Of a DNA stretch of 64,000 nt, positions 37,958 to 48,488 are shown in pieces (the stretch's first letter is position 1; the number at the start of each line of letters is the position of its first letter). Source of the DNA: Halotalea alkalilenta (GTDB taxonomy: Bacteria; Pseudomonadota; Gammaproteobacteria; Pseudomonadales; Halomonadaceae); contig NZ_CP015243.1 of assembly GCF_001648175.1 (NCBI RefSeq), forward strand, positions 806,001 to 870,000. The letters run 5' to 3'. A program made the position numbers and the translations under genes. The notes beneath the pieces are model-generated. The model had not been told where the DNA came from. It worked only from the letters and a program-made list of their open reading frames with translations, and ran no database searches.

Positions 37958-39079
37958 ATGATGCAGCGGCTCGGCGCGCGTGCCGGGGCGAATCGGCGCC
38001 AAGGGCCTGGGCCCGGCCGTGGCGGGACGTCGCGGTCTGATCTCTCGCCTCGCGACGCTTGGCTGCTGCGCTGGCGTGGCCATAGCCTGCTGCTGCCGCG
38101 CCGCTCGCTGCTGGGCCTTGCCTGGCTGCTGCTCGGCCTGGTGGTGGTGTTCATCGCTTCTCTCTCGATCGGCTCGATGCCACTCGCCCCACAGCGGGTG
38201 ATCGCGGCGCTGTTCGGCAGTGGCGATCCGCTCGATATCTATCTGGTTCGCGAGCTGCGCCTCGGCCGGCTGGGCGCGGCGTTGGCGAGCGGCGCCGGTT
38301 TCGCGCTTTCCGGCTGCCTGTTGCAGACCCTGACTCGCAATCGCTTGGCGATGCCCGATATCATTGGGATCAACAACGGCGCGACCGCCTTCGCGGTGGC
38401 GTCGATCGTCGCTCTGCCGATGAGCTTCGCACCGCCGATGCTGGCGCTGGTGGGGGCGGTCACCGCGACTGCCCTGACCTTCGCCCTGGCCGGTGGGGTG
38501 GGCGTGCGCGGCTATCGCTTCATCATCGTCGGGGTCGGTATCGGCGCGGTGTTCGGTGCGCTCACCAACCTGATGCTCGCCCGGACCAGTATCGATGCGG
38601 CCAACGCCGCCTTTCCCTGGACCGTTGGCAGCCTCAATGGCAGCGGCGCGGGGGCCCAGATCATGCTGTGGATCGGGCTCGCCGTCTGCCTGCCGCTGGC
38701 GATGGCCAGTACGCGCGGGCTTTCGAGCCTGCGCTTCGCTGAGCCGGTGGCGCTTGGCTGGGGAGTCCGGGTAGCCCGACTGCGCCTTTTCGCTTTGGCC
38801 CTGGCGGTGATTTGCGCAGCGCTCGCGGTAGCGGTGGCGGGCCCCGTGGGCATGATCGCCTTGATCGGACCGGAGCTCGCCCGCCGGCTCTCCAGCCATC
38901 GATCGGTCCCGGTGCTCAATGCAGCGCTCGCCGGGGCGATGCTGATGGCGCTGGCCGATCTGCTCGGGCGCACCCTGCTCGCGCCGGTCGAAGTGCCGGT
39001 CGGCATCGTCACCGCGCTCGTCGGCGGTCCCTATTTGATCTGGATCCTGCTGCGCGGTGACTCGCCGCGCGCGCTATGA
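37958..39079 (+). CDS. Iron-siderophore ABC importer permease (FecD/FepG-like)
   Basis: 373 residues, second FecCD-family permease. It has an unusual basic N-terminal extension of about 45 residues before the first helix. Core motifs are LRLGRLGAALASGAGFALSG, QTLTRNRLAMPDIIGINNGA and GPVGMIALIGPELARRL. GAGGAGAG lies directly before ATGATG. It should pair with the FecC-like protein. Confidence 0.91.
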   Translation: MMQRLGARAGANRRQGPGPGRGGTSRSDLSPRDAWLLRWRGHSLLLPRRSLLGLAWLLLGLVVVFIASLSIGSMPLAPQRVIAALFGSGDPLDIYLVRELRLGRLGAALASGAGFALSGCLLQTLTRNRLAMPDIIGINNGATAFAVASIVALPMSFAPPMLALVGAVTATALTFALAGGVGVRGYRFIIVGVGIGAVFGALTNLMLARTSIDAANAAFPWTVGSLNGSGAGAQIMLWIGLAVCLPLAMASTRGLSSLRFAEPVALGWGVRVARLRLFALALAVICAALAVAVAGPVGMIALIGPELARRLSSHRSVPVLNAALAGAMLMALADLLGRTLLAPVEVPVGIVTALVGGPYLIWILLRGDSPRAL

Positions 39080-39112
39080 GCGATGCGGCGTGCAATCGAT
39101 GGAAGCTGGAAG

Positions 39113-39931
39113 ATGAGTGAGTTCGAACATGACCGCGCCGAGCGCGCGACCCTCGAGGCGAGTGGCATCGCGATGGACTACGGTCATCGACGGGTCATCG
39201 AGCGGCTCGACCTGCGCCTGCCGGAAGGTAAGGTGACCGCGATCGTCGGTCCCAACGGCTGCGGCAAGTCCACCCTGCTCGCAGGGCTCGCTCGGCTTCA
39301 CGCGCCCAGCGCCGGGGTCGTGTTGCTCGACGGTGAGCCGATCTACTCGCTGGCGCCGCGCGACGTCGCCCGCCGGCTCGCGCTGCTGCCCCAGGAGGCC
39401 AATGCCCCGGATGGGCTCACCGTGCTCGAATTGGTCCAGTTCGGCCGCCAACCCCATCAGGGCTGGTTGCGCCAGTGGTCCGAAGAGGACCAGCGCGTGC
39501 TCGACGCAGCGATCCGCGCAGCCGACCTGGTCGAGCTGGCCGACCGGCCGCTGGAGTCGATGTCGGGAGGGCAGCGCCAGCGTGCCTGGCTCGCCATGGC
39601 GATTGCGCAGACCACGCCGCTCTTGCTGCTGGACGAGCCGACTTCGGCGCTCGATCTTGGTCACCAGATCGAGGTCTTCGAGCTGATCCGCTCGCTCTCC
39701 GAGGAGAGCGGCAAGACCGTGGTGATGGTGGTTCACGACTTGGTCAGCGCCTGTCGCTATGCCGATCACCTGGTGGCGATGCTGGACGGGCGTATCGTCG
39801 CCGAGGGTGAGCCCCGCGAGGTGGTCACCCCTGAGCTCGTGCGCGAGCTCTACGGCATCGATTGCCGGTTGGTGATCGACCCGCTGTCGAACAGCCCTAT
39901 TTTGACCGAGATTCGCCGCTGCCGGAGCTGA
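39113..39931 (+). CDS. Iron-siderophore ABC importer ATPase (FecE/FepC-like)
   Basis: 272 residues. Walker A is GPNGCGKSTLL, signature SMSGGQRQRAWLAMAIAQ, Walker [17 protein letters not shown] and switch VVHDLVSACRYAD, all typical of siderophore ATPases. ATG 39113 follows TGGAAG; an in-frame ATG at 39083 would add ten residues. It is the last gene of the four-gene importer. Confidence 0.93.
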   Translation: MSEFEHDRAERATLEASGIAMDYGHRRVIERLDLRLPEGKVTAIVGPNGCGKSTLLAGLARLHAPSAGVVLLDGEPIYSLAPRDVARRLALLPQEANAPDGLTVLELVQFGRQPHQGWLRQWSEEDQRVLDAAIRAADLVELADRPLESMSGGQRQRAWLAMAIAQTTPLLLLDEPTSALDLGHQIEVFELIRSLSEESGKTVVMVVHDLVSACRYADHLVAMLDGRIVAEGEPREVVTPELVRELYGIDCRLVIDPLSNSPILTEIRRCRS

Positions 39932-39995
39932 CCGCAGCGGTAGGCGATTCGTTTTGCAACCTGCGTCGTGCGATGACGCGAGAGAGGCAGCTTAA

Positions 39996-40772
39996 GTGAG
40001 CAAGTTTTCCACCGAACGCGTGCTCAGCGTCCACCACTGGAACGACACGCTGTTCAGTTTCACCTGCACCCGCGAGCGCGGGCTGCGGTTCAAGAACGGT
40101 CAGTTCGTGATGATCGGACTCGAGGTCGATGGCCGCCCGCTGGTGAGAGCCTATTCGATCGCAAGCCCCAACTACCTGGATCATCTCGAGTTCTTCTCGA
40201 TCAAGGTGCCGGATGGCCCGCTAACCTCCCGGCTCCAGCATCTTGAAGTCGGTGACGAACTGCTGGTTAGCCGCAAGCCTACCGGCACCCTGGTGCTCGA
40301 CGACCTGCGCGAGGGGCGCCATCTCTACCTGCTTGCCACCGGCACCGGGCTTGCACCGTTCATGAGCCTGATCCAGGACCCTGAGGTGCTCGAGCGCTTC
40401 GACAAGGTCATTCTGGTGCACGGCGTGCGCTGGGTCAGCGAACTCGCTTACCACGACTTCATCACCCGGGAGCTGCCCGAGCACGAGTACTTGGGCGAGG
40501 AGATCCGCGACAAGCTGATCTACTACCCGACCGTGACCCGCGAGGACTTCCATACCCGTGGCCGGCTCACCGAGCACATCCGCAGCGGCAAGCTCGCCGC
40601 GGACATCGGCCTCGCGCCGCTCGATCCCGCGCTCGACCGGGCGATGATCTGCGGCAGCCCGGCGATGCTCGACGAGACCTCCCAAGTGCTCGACGAACTC
40701 GGCTTCAGGATATCTCCGCGCATGGGCGAGCCGGGCGACTATGTGATCGAGCGCGCCTTCGTCGAGAAGTAG
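39996..40772 (+). CDS. fpr: Ferredoxin/flavodoxin-NADP+ reductase
   Basis: 258 residues from a GTG start at 39996 behind GAGAGAGG. FAD binding is shown by VRAYSIASPNY, NADP binding by LLATGTGLAPFMSL and MICGSPAML, and the C-terminus VERAFVEK-like (VIERAFVEK) is the Fpr end. It exchanges electrons between NADPH and flavodoxin or ferredoxin. Beside an iron-siderophore importer it may help iron reduction or the oxidative-stress response; that link is inference. Confidence 0.94.
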   Translation: MSKFSTERVLSVHHWNDTLFSFTCTRERGLRFKNGQFVMIGLEVDGRPLVRAYSIASPNYLDHLEFFSIKVPDGPLTSRLQHLEVGDELLVSRKPTGTLVLDDLREGRHLYLLATGTGLAPFMSLIQDPEVLERFDKVILVHGVRWVSELAYHDFITRELPEHEYLGEEIRDKLIYYPTVTREDFHTRGRLTEHIRSGKLAADIGLAPLDPALDRAMICGSPAMLDETSQVLDELGFRISPRMGEPGDYVIERAFVEK

Positions 40773-40825
40773 CACTCGCCTTGGGCGGTCGCGCTATCGC
40801 CCGGCGCTGGAACGCCAGGCGTGGC

Positions 40826-41440
40826 TCAGCGCTCGTCACGGGGCGCTTCGAGCGTGGGCAGATGCCAGTTGAAGCGTACCGTGAGCATCCTCAGCGTCAG
40901 GCCCACCACCAGCGCCAGCAGGGTGGCGAGGGTCGCTGGCAGGTCGAGCGCGAGGCAGGCCAGATACAGCGCCGAGACGATCACGGAAATGCTGGCGTAG
41001 AGTTCGCGGCGCAGCAGCAGCGGCACTTCGTTGCACAGTACATCGCGCAGTACCCCGCCGGCGCAGCCGGTGATCAGGCCGAAGATCGCCGCTGTCCAGC
41101 CCGAGTGGCCGAGATCCAGGGCGATGCGGTTACCGATCAAGGTGAAGACGACCAGTCCCATCGCATCGAGCAGCAGGAAGGTGGTCCGCAGCCGTTGCAG
41201 GCGTGAGGCGACCAGCGCGGCGACCAGGGCGGAGCCCGCGGTGACCAGCAGCAGCCAGGGGCGAGCGACCCAGGTCAACGGATACTGGCCGAGCAGCACG
41301 TCGCGCAGGGTGCCTCCGCCGAGGCCCGCGATCGAGCCGATGACCGCGACGCCGAACAGGTCGATGCGGCTGCGTCTGGAGGCGAGCGCGGCACTCATCG
41401 CCTCGGCGCTGATCGCGATCAGGTAAAGCGCGAATAACAT
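40826..41440 (-). CDS. TRIC-type (UPF0126, YicG-like) membrane protein
   Basis: 204 residues, seven predicted helices arranged as two repeats plus one. Each repeat has the glycine-rich motif: GSIAGLGGGTLRDVLLGQ and GLITGCAGGVLRDVLCNE. Prokaryotic homologues of trimeric intracellular cation channels share this pattern; some members are linked to glycine transport. The substrate is undecided. Confidence 0.88.
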   Translation of the reverse strand: MLFALYLIAISAEAMSAALASRRSRIDLFGVAVIGSIAGLGGGTLRDVLLGQYPLTWVARPWLLLVTAGSALVAALVASRLQRLRTTFLLLDAMGLVVFTLIGNRIALDLGHSGWTAAIFGLITGCAGGVLRDVLCNEVPLLLRRELYASISVIVSALYLACLALDLPATLATLLALVVGLTLRMLTVRFNWHLPTLEAPRDER

Positions 41441-41557
41441 TCCAGGCTTCCTTCCAAATGGCTCGGGACGAGCGATTCACCCCTCATGCTCGCATCCCGC
41501 ATTCTCGGCGATCCTTCCACGCCGATACCCTGCTCGGCCATCTTATCGCACAGACGT

Positions 41558-41588
41558 GACGAGGCCCGGTCGATGACCGGGCCTCGTC
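41558..41588. terminator. Hairpin downstream of glnK
   Basis: A perfect 14-base stem (GACGAGGCCCGGTC / GACCGGGCCTCGTC) with a three-base GAT loop lies between the glnK stop and the TRIC gene start, both on the minus strand. No T-tract follows. Confidence 0.65.
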
Positions 41589-41634
41589 GTTGCAATGCGC
41601 TTGGTTGAGGGCCGTCCAGCGCCGATGAAGTCGG

Positions 41635-42132
<498 letters not shown>

Positions 42133-42167
42133 TCACCAAGCGCCCTGGGCTCGAGCCTGATAAATCG

Positions 42168-42193
42168 AGCGGGCATCCTGTCGGATGCCCGCT
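42168..42193 (-). terminator. Hairpin terminator after amtB
   Basis: AGCGGGCATCC and GGATGCCCGCT form a perfect 11-base stem with a TGTC loop, 18 bases after the amtB stop. In the amtB direction it is followed by GATTTATC, only weakly T-rich. Confidence 0.7.
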
Positions 42194-42211
42194 AGAGGGC
42201 GCGGTCGCGCC

Positions 42212-43483
42212 TTACTTCGAGCTTTGGACGAATTCCGGATAGGCTTCCATCCCGCACTCGGTGATGTCCACGCCGGCGAACTCTTCCTCTTCGGTGACCC
42301 GTACACCCATGATCGCTTTGATCGCCAGCCAGACGACCAGACTGGCGAGGAAGACCCAGAGGAAGATCGATACACCGCCGATCAGCTGGGCACCGAAGCT
42401 TGCGTCAGCATTGGTGAACGGAACCACCATCACGCCCCAGAAGCCGGCAACGCCGTGGACCGAGATCGCACCGACCGGATCGTCGATCTTGAGCTTGTCC
42501 AGCGTGATGATGGAGAACACCACGATGATGCCGCCGATCGCACCGATCACCGTGGCGGTGAAGGCCGCGGGGGAGAGCGGGTCGGCAGTGATCGAGACCA
42601 GGCCACCCAGCGCGCCGTTCAGCGCCATGGTCAGGTCCGCCTTGCGGAACAGGATCCGGGAGAGCACCAGTGCGGCGATGACGCCACCGGCCGCGGCGGT
42701 ATTGGTGTTGACCAGTACCTGGGCCATGTTGTTGGCGGATGCGACGTCCGAGAGCTTGAGTTCGGAGCCGCCGTTGAAGCCGAACCAACCCATCCACAGG
42801 ATGATCGCACCGAGCGTGGCGAGCGGCAGGTTGGCACCGGGAATCGCGTTGATCGCGCCGTTCTTGCCGTACTTGCCTTTACGCGCGCCGAGCACCAGTA
42901 CACCTGCCAGGGCGGCGCTGGCACCAGCCATATGGACGATGCCGGAGCCGGCGTAGTCGGAGTAGCCGACCGCGTCGAGCCAGCCGCCACCCCAGGTCCA
43001 GTAGCCGGAGGTCGGGTAGATGATGCCGGTCATGAACACTGCGAAGATCACGAACGACCACAGCTTCATGCGCTCGGCGACCGCGCCGGAGATGATCGAC
43101 ATCGCGGTGGCGACGAACACCACCTGGAAGAAGAAGTCCGCGCGGGCCGAGTAGTAGGGTGCATCCTCGCCACCGGCGAGTACGTCGCTCAGGTCGTTCT
43201 CCGCACCGATCAGCCAGCCGAAGCTCGGGAAGATCCCGCCCTCTGCGCTGGAGTACATCAGGTGGTAGCTGAACAGCAGATACATCACGCAGGAGACCGC
43301 GAACAGGATGATGTTCTTGGTCAGGATCTCAGTGGTGTTCTTCGCTCGAACCAGACCGGCCTCGAGCATCGCGAAGCCCCCGGCCATCCACATCACCAGC
43401 ACACCGCAGATCAGGAAGTAGAAAGTATCGATGGCGTAGGCGATCTCCGTCACCTGATTCGCCAAATCCGCTGCTTCATTCAT
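42212..43483 (-). CDS. amtB: Ammonium transporter
   Basis: 423 residues, eleven helices, Amt family. Unlike E. coli AmtB it has no cleavable signal: the chain begins MNEAADLANQVTEIAYAIDT. Conserved regions include GGFAMLEAGLVRAKNT, GGWLDAVGYSDYAGSGIVHM (pore His) and SVHGVAGFWG (second pore His). It conducts ammonium inward and is gated by PII. It sits between two PII genes. Confidence 0.95.
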   Translation of the reverse strand: MNEAADLANQVTEIAYAIDTFYFLICGVLVMWMAGGFAMLEAGLVRAKNTTEILTKNIILFAVSCVMYLLFSYHLMYSSAEGGIFPSFGWLIGAENDLSDVLAGGEDAPYYSARADFFFQVVFVATAMSIISGAVAERMKLWSFVIFAVFMTGIIYPTSGYWTWGGGWLDAVGYSDYAGSGIVHMAGASAALAGVLVLGARKGKYGKNGAINAIPGANLPLATLGAIILWMGWFGFNGGSELKLSDVASANNMAQVLVNTNTAAAGGVIAALVLSRILFRKADLTMALNGALGGLVSITADPLSPAAFTATVIGAIGGIIVVFSIITLDKLKIDDPVGAISVHGVAGFWGVMVVPFTNADASFGAQLIGGVSIFLWVFLASLVVWLAIKAIMGVRVTEEEEFAGVDITECGMEAYPEFVQSSK

Positions 43484-43592
43484 TTTTGGTTCCCTTTGGT
43501 CGTCTTTTAATCAGGTCGATCTTATTTTTGTGGTGGTGAGTGTGCGGCCGCCGACGGCGGGCCGAGTGCTACGGGTGCCAGGGCTCGCGGGC

Positions 43593-44036
<444 letters not shown>

Positions 44037-44122
44037 CTACGGGCGTCGGATTGGTTGGGGATTGGCCGGATACGTCGTCAGTGAACCGTTTTGGGTCAAT
44101 CTATTGATCGCCCTGGGGCATG

Positions 44123-44139
44123 TGCACCAGTTTGGTTCT
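44123..44139. promoter_or_regulatory. Candidate NtrC-binding site upstream of glnK
   Basis: TGCACCAGTTTGGTTCT matches the E. coli glnA NtrC site at 13 of 17 positions. It lies about 135 bases upstream of the sigma-54 promoter, a typical enhancer distance. Confidence 0.5.
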
Positions 44140-44297
44140 TTGGTCGATTCGCGGCCGCGCTTTCCGTGGGTGGGGTGATTGGTGGGGCATAGGATCGCGC
44201 GTTCGACGCCGCTGTCGCGTATCCTTGGATGCAAGCCTGCTCGCGCCGACCGAGCCGAGTCGCCGGCCGGCCCTCTATTCGCAACGGAGAAGATGTC

Positions 44298-44681
44298 ATG
44301 ACTCGTAACGATGTATTCAGCCGTCTGGCTCAGCAGATCGGGGAGCGGCTTTCAAGCGTCTCCCAGGCGCCGGAAGAGATCCAGCGCAGCGTGCAGGGTG
44401 CGATGAAGGGGGCCTTCGATCGCCTGGACCTGGTCTCGCGCGAAGACTTCGACATCATGATGGATGTGCTGACCCGCACCCGCACCCGGGTCGAAGCGCT
44501 CGAGAAGCAGCTCGCCGCACTCGAGGCGCGGCTGGGTGAAGATGTCCCCAGCACCGTGGCCGAGGTCGAGCAGCGGGCGGCTGCAACCGCGGCCGGGGCG
44601 AAGGAGCTGCCCACCGAGCCCAAGACCAAGCGAGGCAAGCCCGGCGACGCGGGCGACTATAGCCCTGAACGCGACGCCTGA
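44298..44681 (+). CDS. ubiK: Ubiquinone biosynthesis accessory factor, BMFP family
   Basis: 127 residues. The core (DVFSRLAQQIGERL ... SREDFDIMMDVLTRTRTRVE) and the C-terminal coiled coil (LEKQLAALEARL, residues ~70-85) match UbiK, which forms a heterotrimer with UbiJ in the soluble Ubi complex. The Glu/Ala/Lys-rich tail is longer than in E. coli. ATG 44298 follows CGGAGAAG. Its position between glnK and comM is common in gammaproteobacteria. Confidence 0.9.
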   Translation: MTRNDVFSRLAQQIGERLSSVSQAPEEIQRSVQGAMKGAFDRLDLVSREDFDIMMDVLTRTRTRVEALEKQLAALEARLGEDVPSTVAEVEQRAAATAAGAKELPTEPKTKRGKPGDAGDYSPERDA

Positions 44682-45070
44682 GCCGCATCCTCCATCCATC
44701 GCTGCGCGCTCGATGATTGGGCGCAGGGTGGCTTTCAGTCGGCCCACTCATCCGCTTTGAATGCCGCCGAGCCCCCCGCGCGCGCTTTGCGCGGCGAGGG
44801 GCCGGTCGTGCATGCGAGCATCGCTAGGGCCTCCCTGCGCTGAGCGCATAGGTAGCAGTGCTTGTCCGTCGTCTCTCCGGGGTGGAACCGATGTCGCTTT
44901 GCTGCGCCATGGTGGTGCAGTGTTTTCCGCCTCACCTCCAAGGCGCTGCCGTCGAATCCCCGGCATCGTCCCATCGCTACCCGCTGCATCGCCTGGCGGG
45001 TCAAAAGTCGCCTGCGCCGGCCGATCTAACCGGAACCGAGTCGTCGTACTCCTCGTTTCCTGGAGGTTCC
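44682..45070. other. Intergenic region ubiK-comM, no gene supported
   Basis: About 390 bases without a credible gene. A GC-only hairpin (CCGCGC ... GCGCGG, near 44775-44796) may end ubiK transcription. The frame upstream of comM is open but has no family match before 45071. Confidence 0.4.
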
Positions 45071-46594
45071 ATGTCGCTGGCGGTCGTCCGCAGTCGGGCG
45101 CTGCTCGGCCTGCACGCTCCCTTGGTGCAGGTCGAGGTCCATATTTCCAATGGGTTGCCGGGGCTTGCGATCGTCGGCCTGCCCGAGACGGCGGTGAAGG
45201 AGAGCCGTGAGCGGGTGCGCAGCGCGTTGCTCAATGCCGGTGCCGAGTACCCGACCCGGCGAATCACACTCAACCTGGCCCCCGCCGATCTGCCCAAGGA
45301 GGGTGGTCGCTTCGACCTGCCGATCGCGCTGGCTATCCTGGTCGCTTCCAATCAGCTGCCGCCCGAGAGCGTCGAGCGGCTCGAGTGCCTGGGCGAGCTC
45401 GCCCTCGATGGCCGCCTGCGCGGCGTCGGCGCGGTGCTGCCCGCGGCATTGGCCGCTCATCGCGCCGGTGCGATTTTGCTGGTGGCCAGCGAGGACGCCG
45501 AGGAAGCCGCGCTGGTCGAAGGCCTCGAAGTGATCGCCGCCGATCATCTTCTCGAGGTCGTCGCCCACCTGCATGGCCGCGAGCGTTTGCTGCCAAGACC
45601 CGCGACGACGCCGGCGCTCGATCTCGCCGAGATGCCCGATCTTTGCGACGTTCGTGGCCAGCACCAGGCGCGCAGGGCGCTGGAGATCGCCGCCGCGGGC
45701 GGTCACAACCTGCTCTTCGCCGGCCCCCCCGGCACCGGCAAGAGCATGCTCGCCGCACGCCTGCCGGGGCTCTTGCCACCGCTCGACCAGCAGCGCCGTC
45801 TGGAGGTCGCGATGATTCGCTCGCGCTGCGGCCTGGCACCGCTCGGTGAGTGGGGGCGACGGCCATTTCGATCCCCGCACCATGGGGCAAGCCCGGGGGC
45901 GTTGATCGGTGGTGGTTCGCAACCGATGCCGGGCGAGATCACCCTGGCCCACCATGGCGTGCTGTTTCTCGATGAATTGCCCGAGTTCGAGCGCCGTGCG
46001 CTCGAAGGGCTGCGCGAGCCGATCGAGTGCGGCACGGTGTCGATTGCCCGTGTCGCGCGGCAGGCGATCTTCCCAGCCGAGTTTCAGCTGGTCGCGGCGA
46101 TGAACCCCTGCCCCTGCGGACACCTGGGTGATCCGCGTCGCGCCTGCCGCTGCAGCGCCGCGCAGATCCAGCGCTATCAGGCGCGGCTGTCCGGACCACT
46201 GCTCGATCGTATCGACCTGCAGGTGGAGATGACCGCGCTCGCCGCCGACGAGCTCGCTCGCCAGCGCCCTGGCGAGGCTTCGGCCTCGGTGAGGGAGCGG
46301 GTGGTCGCCGCACGTCGATGCCAGGCTAGCCGGGGCGCACTCAACGCCCGGTTGGGCAGTCGTGAACTGGAGGCAGCCTGCGCGCTCAGCGATGCCGAGC
46401 GCGCTTGGCTCGCCCACGCCCTCGAACGCCTCGGCCACTCGACCCGCACCTACCACCGGGTGCTGCGCGTCGCCTTGACCATCGCCGATCTCCAGGCGTC
46501 TGCCCGGTTGACCCGCGAGCACCTGATGGAGGCGCTCGGCTATCGCCAGCTCGACCGGCTGCTGCGCGGCGATGGTGCCAAGGCCCAGCGATGA
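45071..46594 (+). CDS. comM: ComM/YifB-family Mg-chelatase-like AAA+ ATPase
   Basis: 507 residues. Domains in order: an N-terminal ChlI-type domain (MSLAVVRSRALLGLHAPLVQ), the AAA+ core with Walker A GPPGTGKSM and Walker B LFLDELPEF, a zinc-like Cys cluster (NPCPCGHLGDPRRACRC), and a C-terminal domain. In Vibrio ComM is a hexameric helicase that promotes branch migration during natural transformation. ATG 45071 has TGGAGG five bases ahead, while the open frame begins 71 codons earlier. Confidence 0.93.
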   Translation: MSLAVVRSRALLGLHAPLVQVEVHISNGLPGLAIVGLPETAVKESRERVRSALLNAGAEYPTRRITLNLAPADLPKEGGRFDLPIALAILVASNQLPPESVERLECLGELALDGRLRGVGAVLPAALAAHRAGAILLVASEDAEEAALVEGLEVIAADHLLEVVAHLHGRERLLPRPATTPALDLAEMPDLCDVRGQHQARRALEIAAAGGHNLLFAGPPGTGKSMLAARLPGLLPPLDQQRRLEVAMIRSRCGLAPLGEWGRRPFRSPHHGASPGALIGGGSQPMPGEITLAHHGVLFLDELPEFERRALEGLREPIECGTVSIARVARQAIFPAEFQLVAAMNPCPCGHLGDPRRACRCSAAQIQRYQARLSGPLLDRIDLQVEMTALAADELARQRPGEASASVRERVVAARRCQASRGALNARLGSRELEAACALSDAERAWLAHALERLGHSTRTYHRVLRVALTIADLQASARLTREHLMEALGYRQLDRLLRGDGAKAQR

Positions 46595-46778
46595 AGCGCT
46601 TGGTCGCTTTCTTTGCTTGGCATTGAGCGCCGGCGGCGCGCCCGAAAGTGCATCGGCAAAGACTCAAGTTCATCCATGTACGTGCCGATGGTAGCGCCAA
46701 GGAGAGCGTTAGCATCGCCGGAAGATTGGGTCGAGGCGGCTTCGCTGTAGGGAATGCTGGGCAGGATGGGCGGTGCGT

Positions 46779-48488
46779 ATGGGCTTATCGGTAGCTGTCT
46801 CGCCGCGAGTGCGGGGCAAATGGGGCGGGGTCTTGCTTTTGCTGCTTGGAACACCGCTTTGCTGGGCGCAGTCGAGCACGCCCAGCGACCTGGAGCTGCA
46901 GCGCGAGGGCCAGCGGCGATTGATCGAGGATCAACGGCAGCGGCTCGATGGGCTGCAGCGCTTGCGGCCCGCCCCGACCCTGCGGGAGCAGCCCTCGATG
47001 GCGGTTGGTTCAGGCTGCGTCACGGTACAGCGGCTGGTGGTGGAGGGCGGCGAGCGGCTGCCCGCCGAGCGCCTGGAGGCACTGCGCCGCGAGCATCTCG
47101 GCAAGTGCCTCGACGCTGCGGCGCTCAATGCGCTGCTGGCGAGCATCACCAACGACTACCTGGATCGAGGCTTCATCACCACGCGAGCCTACCTGCCGGT
47201 GCAGGAGACCGATGAGGCGCTGGTGGTGAGGGTCGTCGAAGGGCGGCTCGAAGGCATCGATCGCCCCGCGACCCTGCCGGCCTCTTCGGTCGCGATGGCC
47301 AGCCCGCTCGAGGTGGGCGAGGTGCTGAATCTTCGCGACATCGAGCAAACCTTGGACCAACTCAACCGGCTGGCTTCCCGCCGAGTGACCGCGGCCCTTC
47401 GCCCTGGCGATCGGGTCGGCGGTAGCCGTGTGGTCCTGGAAGACGACCCCGGGCGCCCCTGGCGAATCCATCTCTCTCGCCACAATGGCGGTCAGCCTTC
47501 GGTCGGACGCCAGCAGTGGGGGCTCGGGCTGTGGCTCGACGAGCCGCTCGGCCTCGCCGACCAGTTCGACCTCCAGCTGATCCGCAGCCAGGCGCGAGGG
47601 GCCGAACGCAATACCGACAGCAACCAAGTCGGCTACTCCCTGCCCTATGGCTACTGGAACTTTGCCTACCGCTATATCGACAGCGCCTACGCCACCCGTG
47701 GCGAGGCCAACGGTTTCATCTTCGACCTCGATGGCAAGAGCGAGCGTCATCTGCTGCGTGCCGAGCGTCTGATCGCTCGCGACCAGACCAGCAAGACCTC
47801 GTTGTCGACCCAACTTTCGCGAACGGCGACGCGCAACTACATCGACGGCACGCGCATCGGCGTCAGCAGCCGGGTGCTCAGCGAGTGGCGGCTGGGGCTC
47901 AACCATGGGCGCAGGCTGGCCGGTGGATTGTTCAACGGCGATGTCGCCTGGTCCCACGGCACCGGGCTGTTCGGCGCCGACGATGACCATGGCCGTCCCG
48001 ATGGCGCGCCGAAAGCCCGCTACGACAAGGCGAACTTGACCTTGAGCTACTTGCGCCCGTTCAGCGTCGTCGGTTTGCCGCTGCGCTACTTCGGCCTGCT
48101 GCATGCCCAGTGGAGCCCCGATGTTCTCTACAGTCCGGCCAGGTTGAGCCTCGGTGGCCAGGATTCGGTGCGCGGCTTCAGCGAGCAGTCGCTACCCGGC
48201 GATACCGGTGGGTACTGGCGCAACCAGGTGACTTGGTCGCACCCGCTGAACCCGGTGCCAAGGGTCTTCGATCTCTTCGAGGTGACTTTGGCCTACGACC
48301 TCGGGGTGATCCGTCACGGCCGTTACAACGATGAACTCCACGGCAGGATGAGCGGCGCGGCGCTCGAGTTCGGCCTGCGCGGCGAGCAGCTCTCGGCGCT
48401 GCTCGGTGTCTCCCGGTCGATCGAGCGCCCAAGCGCGCTGCCCCAGCGTGAAACCCCGATCTACTTCGAGCTCGGCCTGACGCTATGA
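46779..48488 (+). CDS. cdiB: Two-partner secretion outer-membrane transporter (CdiB/TpsB)
   Basis: 569 residues, FhaC/ShlB/CdiB family. A signal peptide (GVLLLLLGTPLCWA) precedes an N-terminal plug helix (LELQREGQRRLIEDQRQRLD), POTRA domains (~80-240) and a 16-strand barrel. The conserved loop-6 motif is VRGFSEQSLPGDTGGYW. The chain ends in a hydrophobic FELGLTL typical of outer-membrane barrels. It exports the CdiA-type filament whose gene overlaps its stop by ATGA. The start is ATG 46779, or GTG 46773 two codons earlier. Confidence 0.93.
   Translation: MGLSVAVSPRVRGKWGGVLLLLLGTPLCWAQSSTPSDLELQREGQRRLIEDQRQRLDGLQRLRPAPTLREQPSMAVGSGCVTVQRLVVEGGERLPAERLEALRREHLGKCLDAAALNALLASITNDYLDRGFITTRAYLPVQETDEALVVRVVEGRLEGIDRPATLPASSVAMASPLEVGEVLNLRDIEQTLDQLNRLASRRVTAALRPGDRVGGSRVVLEDDPGRPWRIHLSRHNGGQPSVGRQQWGLGLWLDEPLGLADQFDLQLIRSQARGAERNTDSNQVGYSLPYGYWNFAYRYIDSAYATRGEANGFIFDLDGKSERHLLRAERLIARDQTSKTSLSTQLSRTATRNYIDGTRIGVSSRVLSEWRLGLNHGRRLAGGLFNGDVAWSHGTGLFGADDDHGRPDGAPKARYDKANLTLSYLRPFSVVGLPLRYFGLLHAQWSPDVLYSPARLSLGGQDSVRGFSEQSLPGDTGGYWRNQVTWSHPLNPVPRVFDLFEVTLAYDLGVIRHGRYNDELHGRMSGAALEFGLRGEQLSALLGVSRSIERPSALPQRETPIYFELGLTL

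Noticed and set aside
42185..43510. 441-codon plus-strand frame opposite amtB
   Set aside because: His/Asp/Arg-rich antisense shadow of amtB with no domain.
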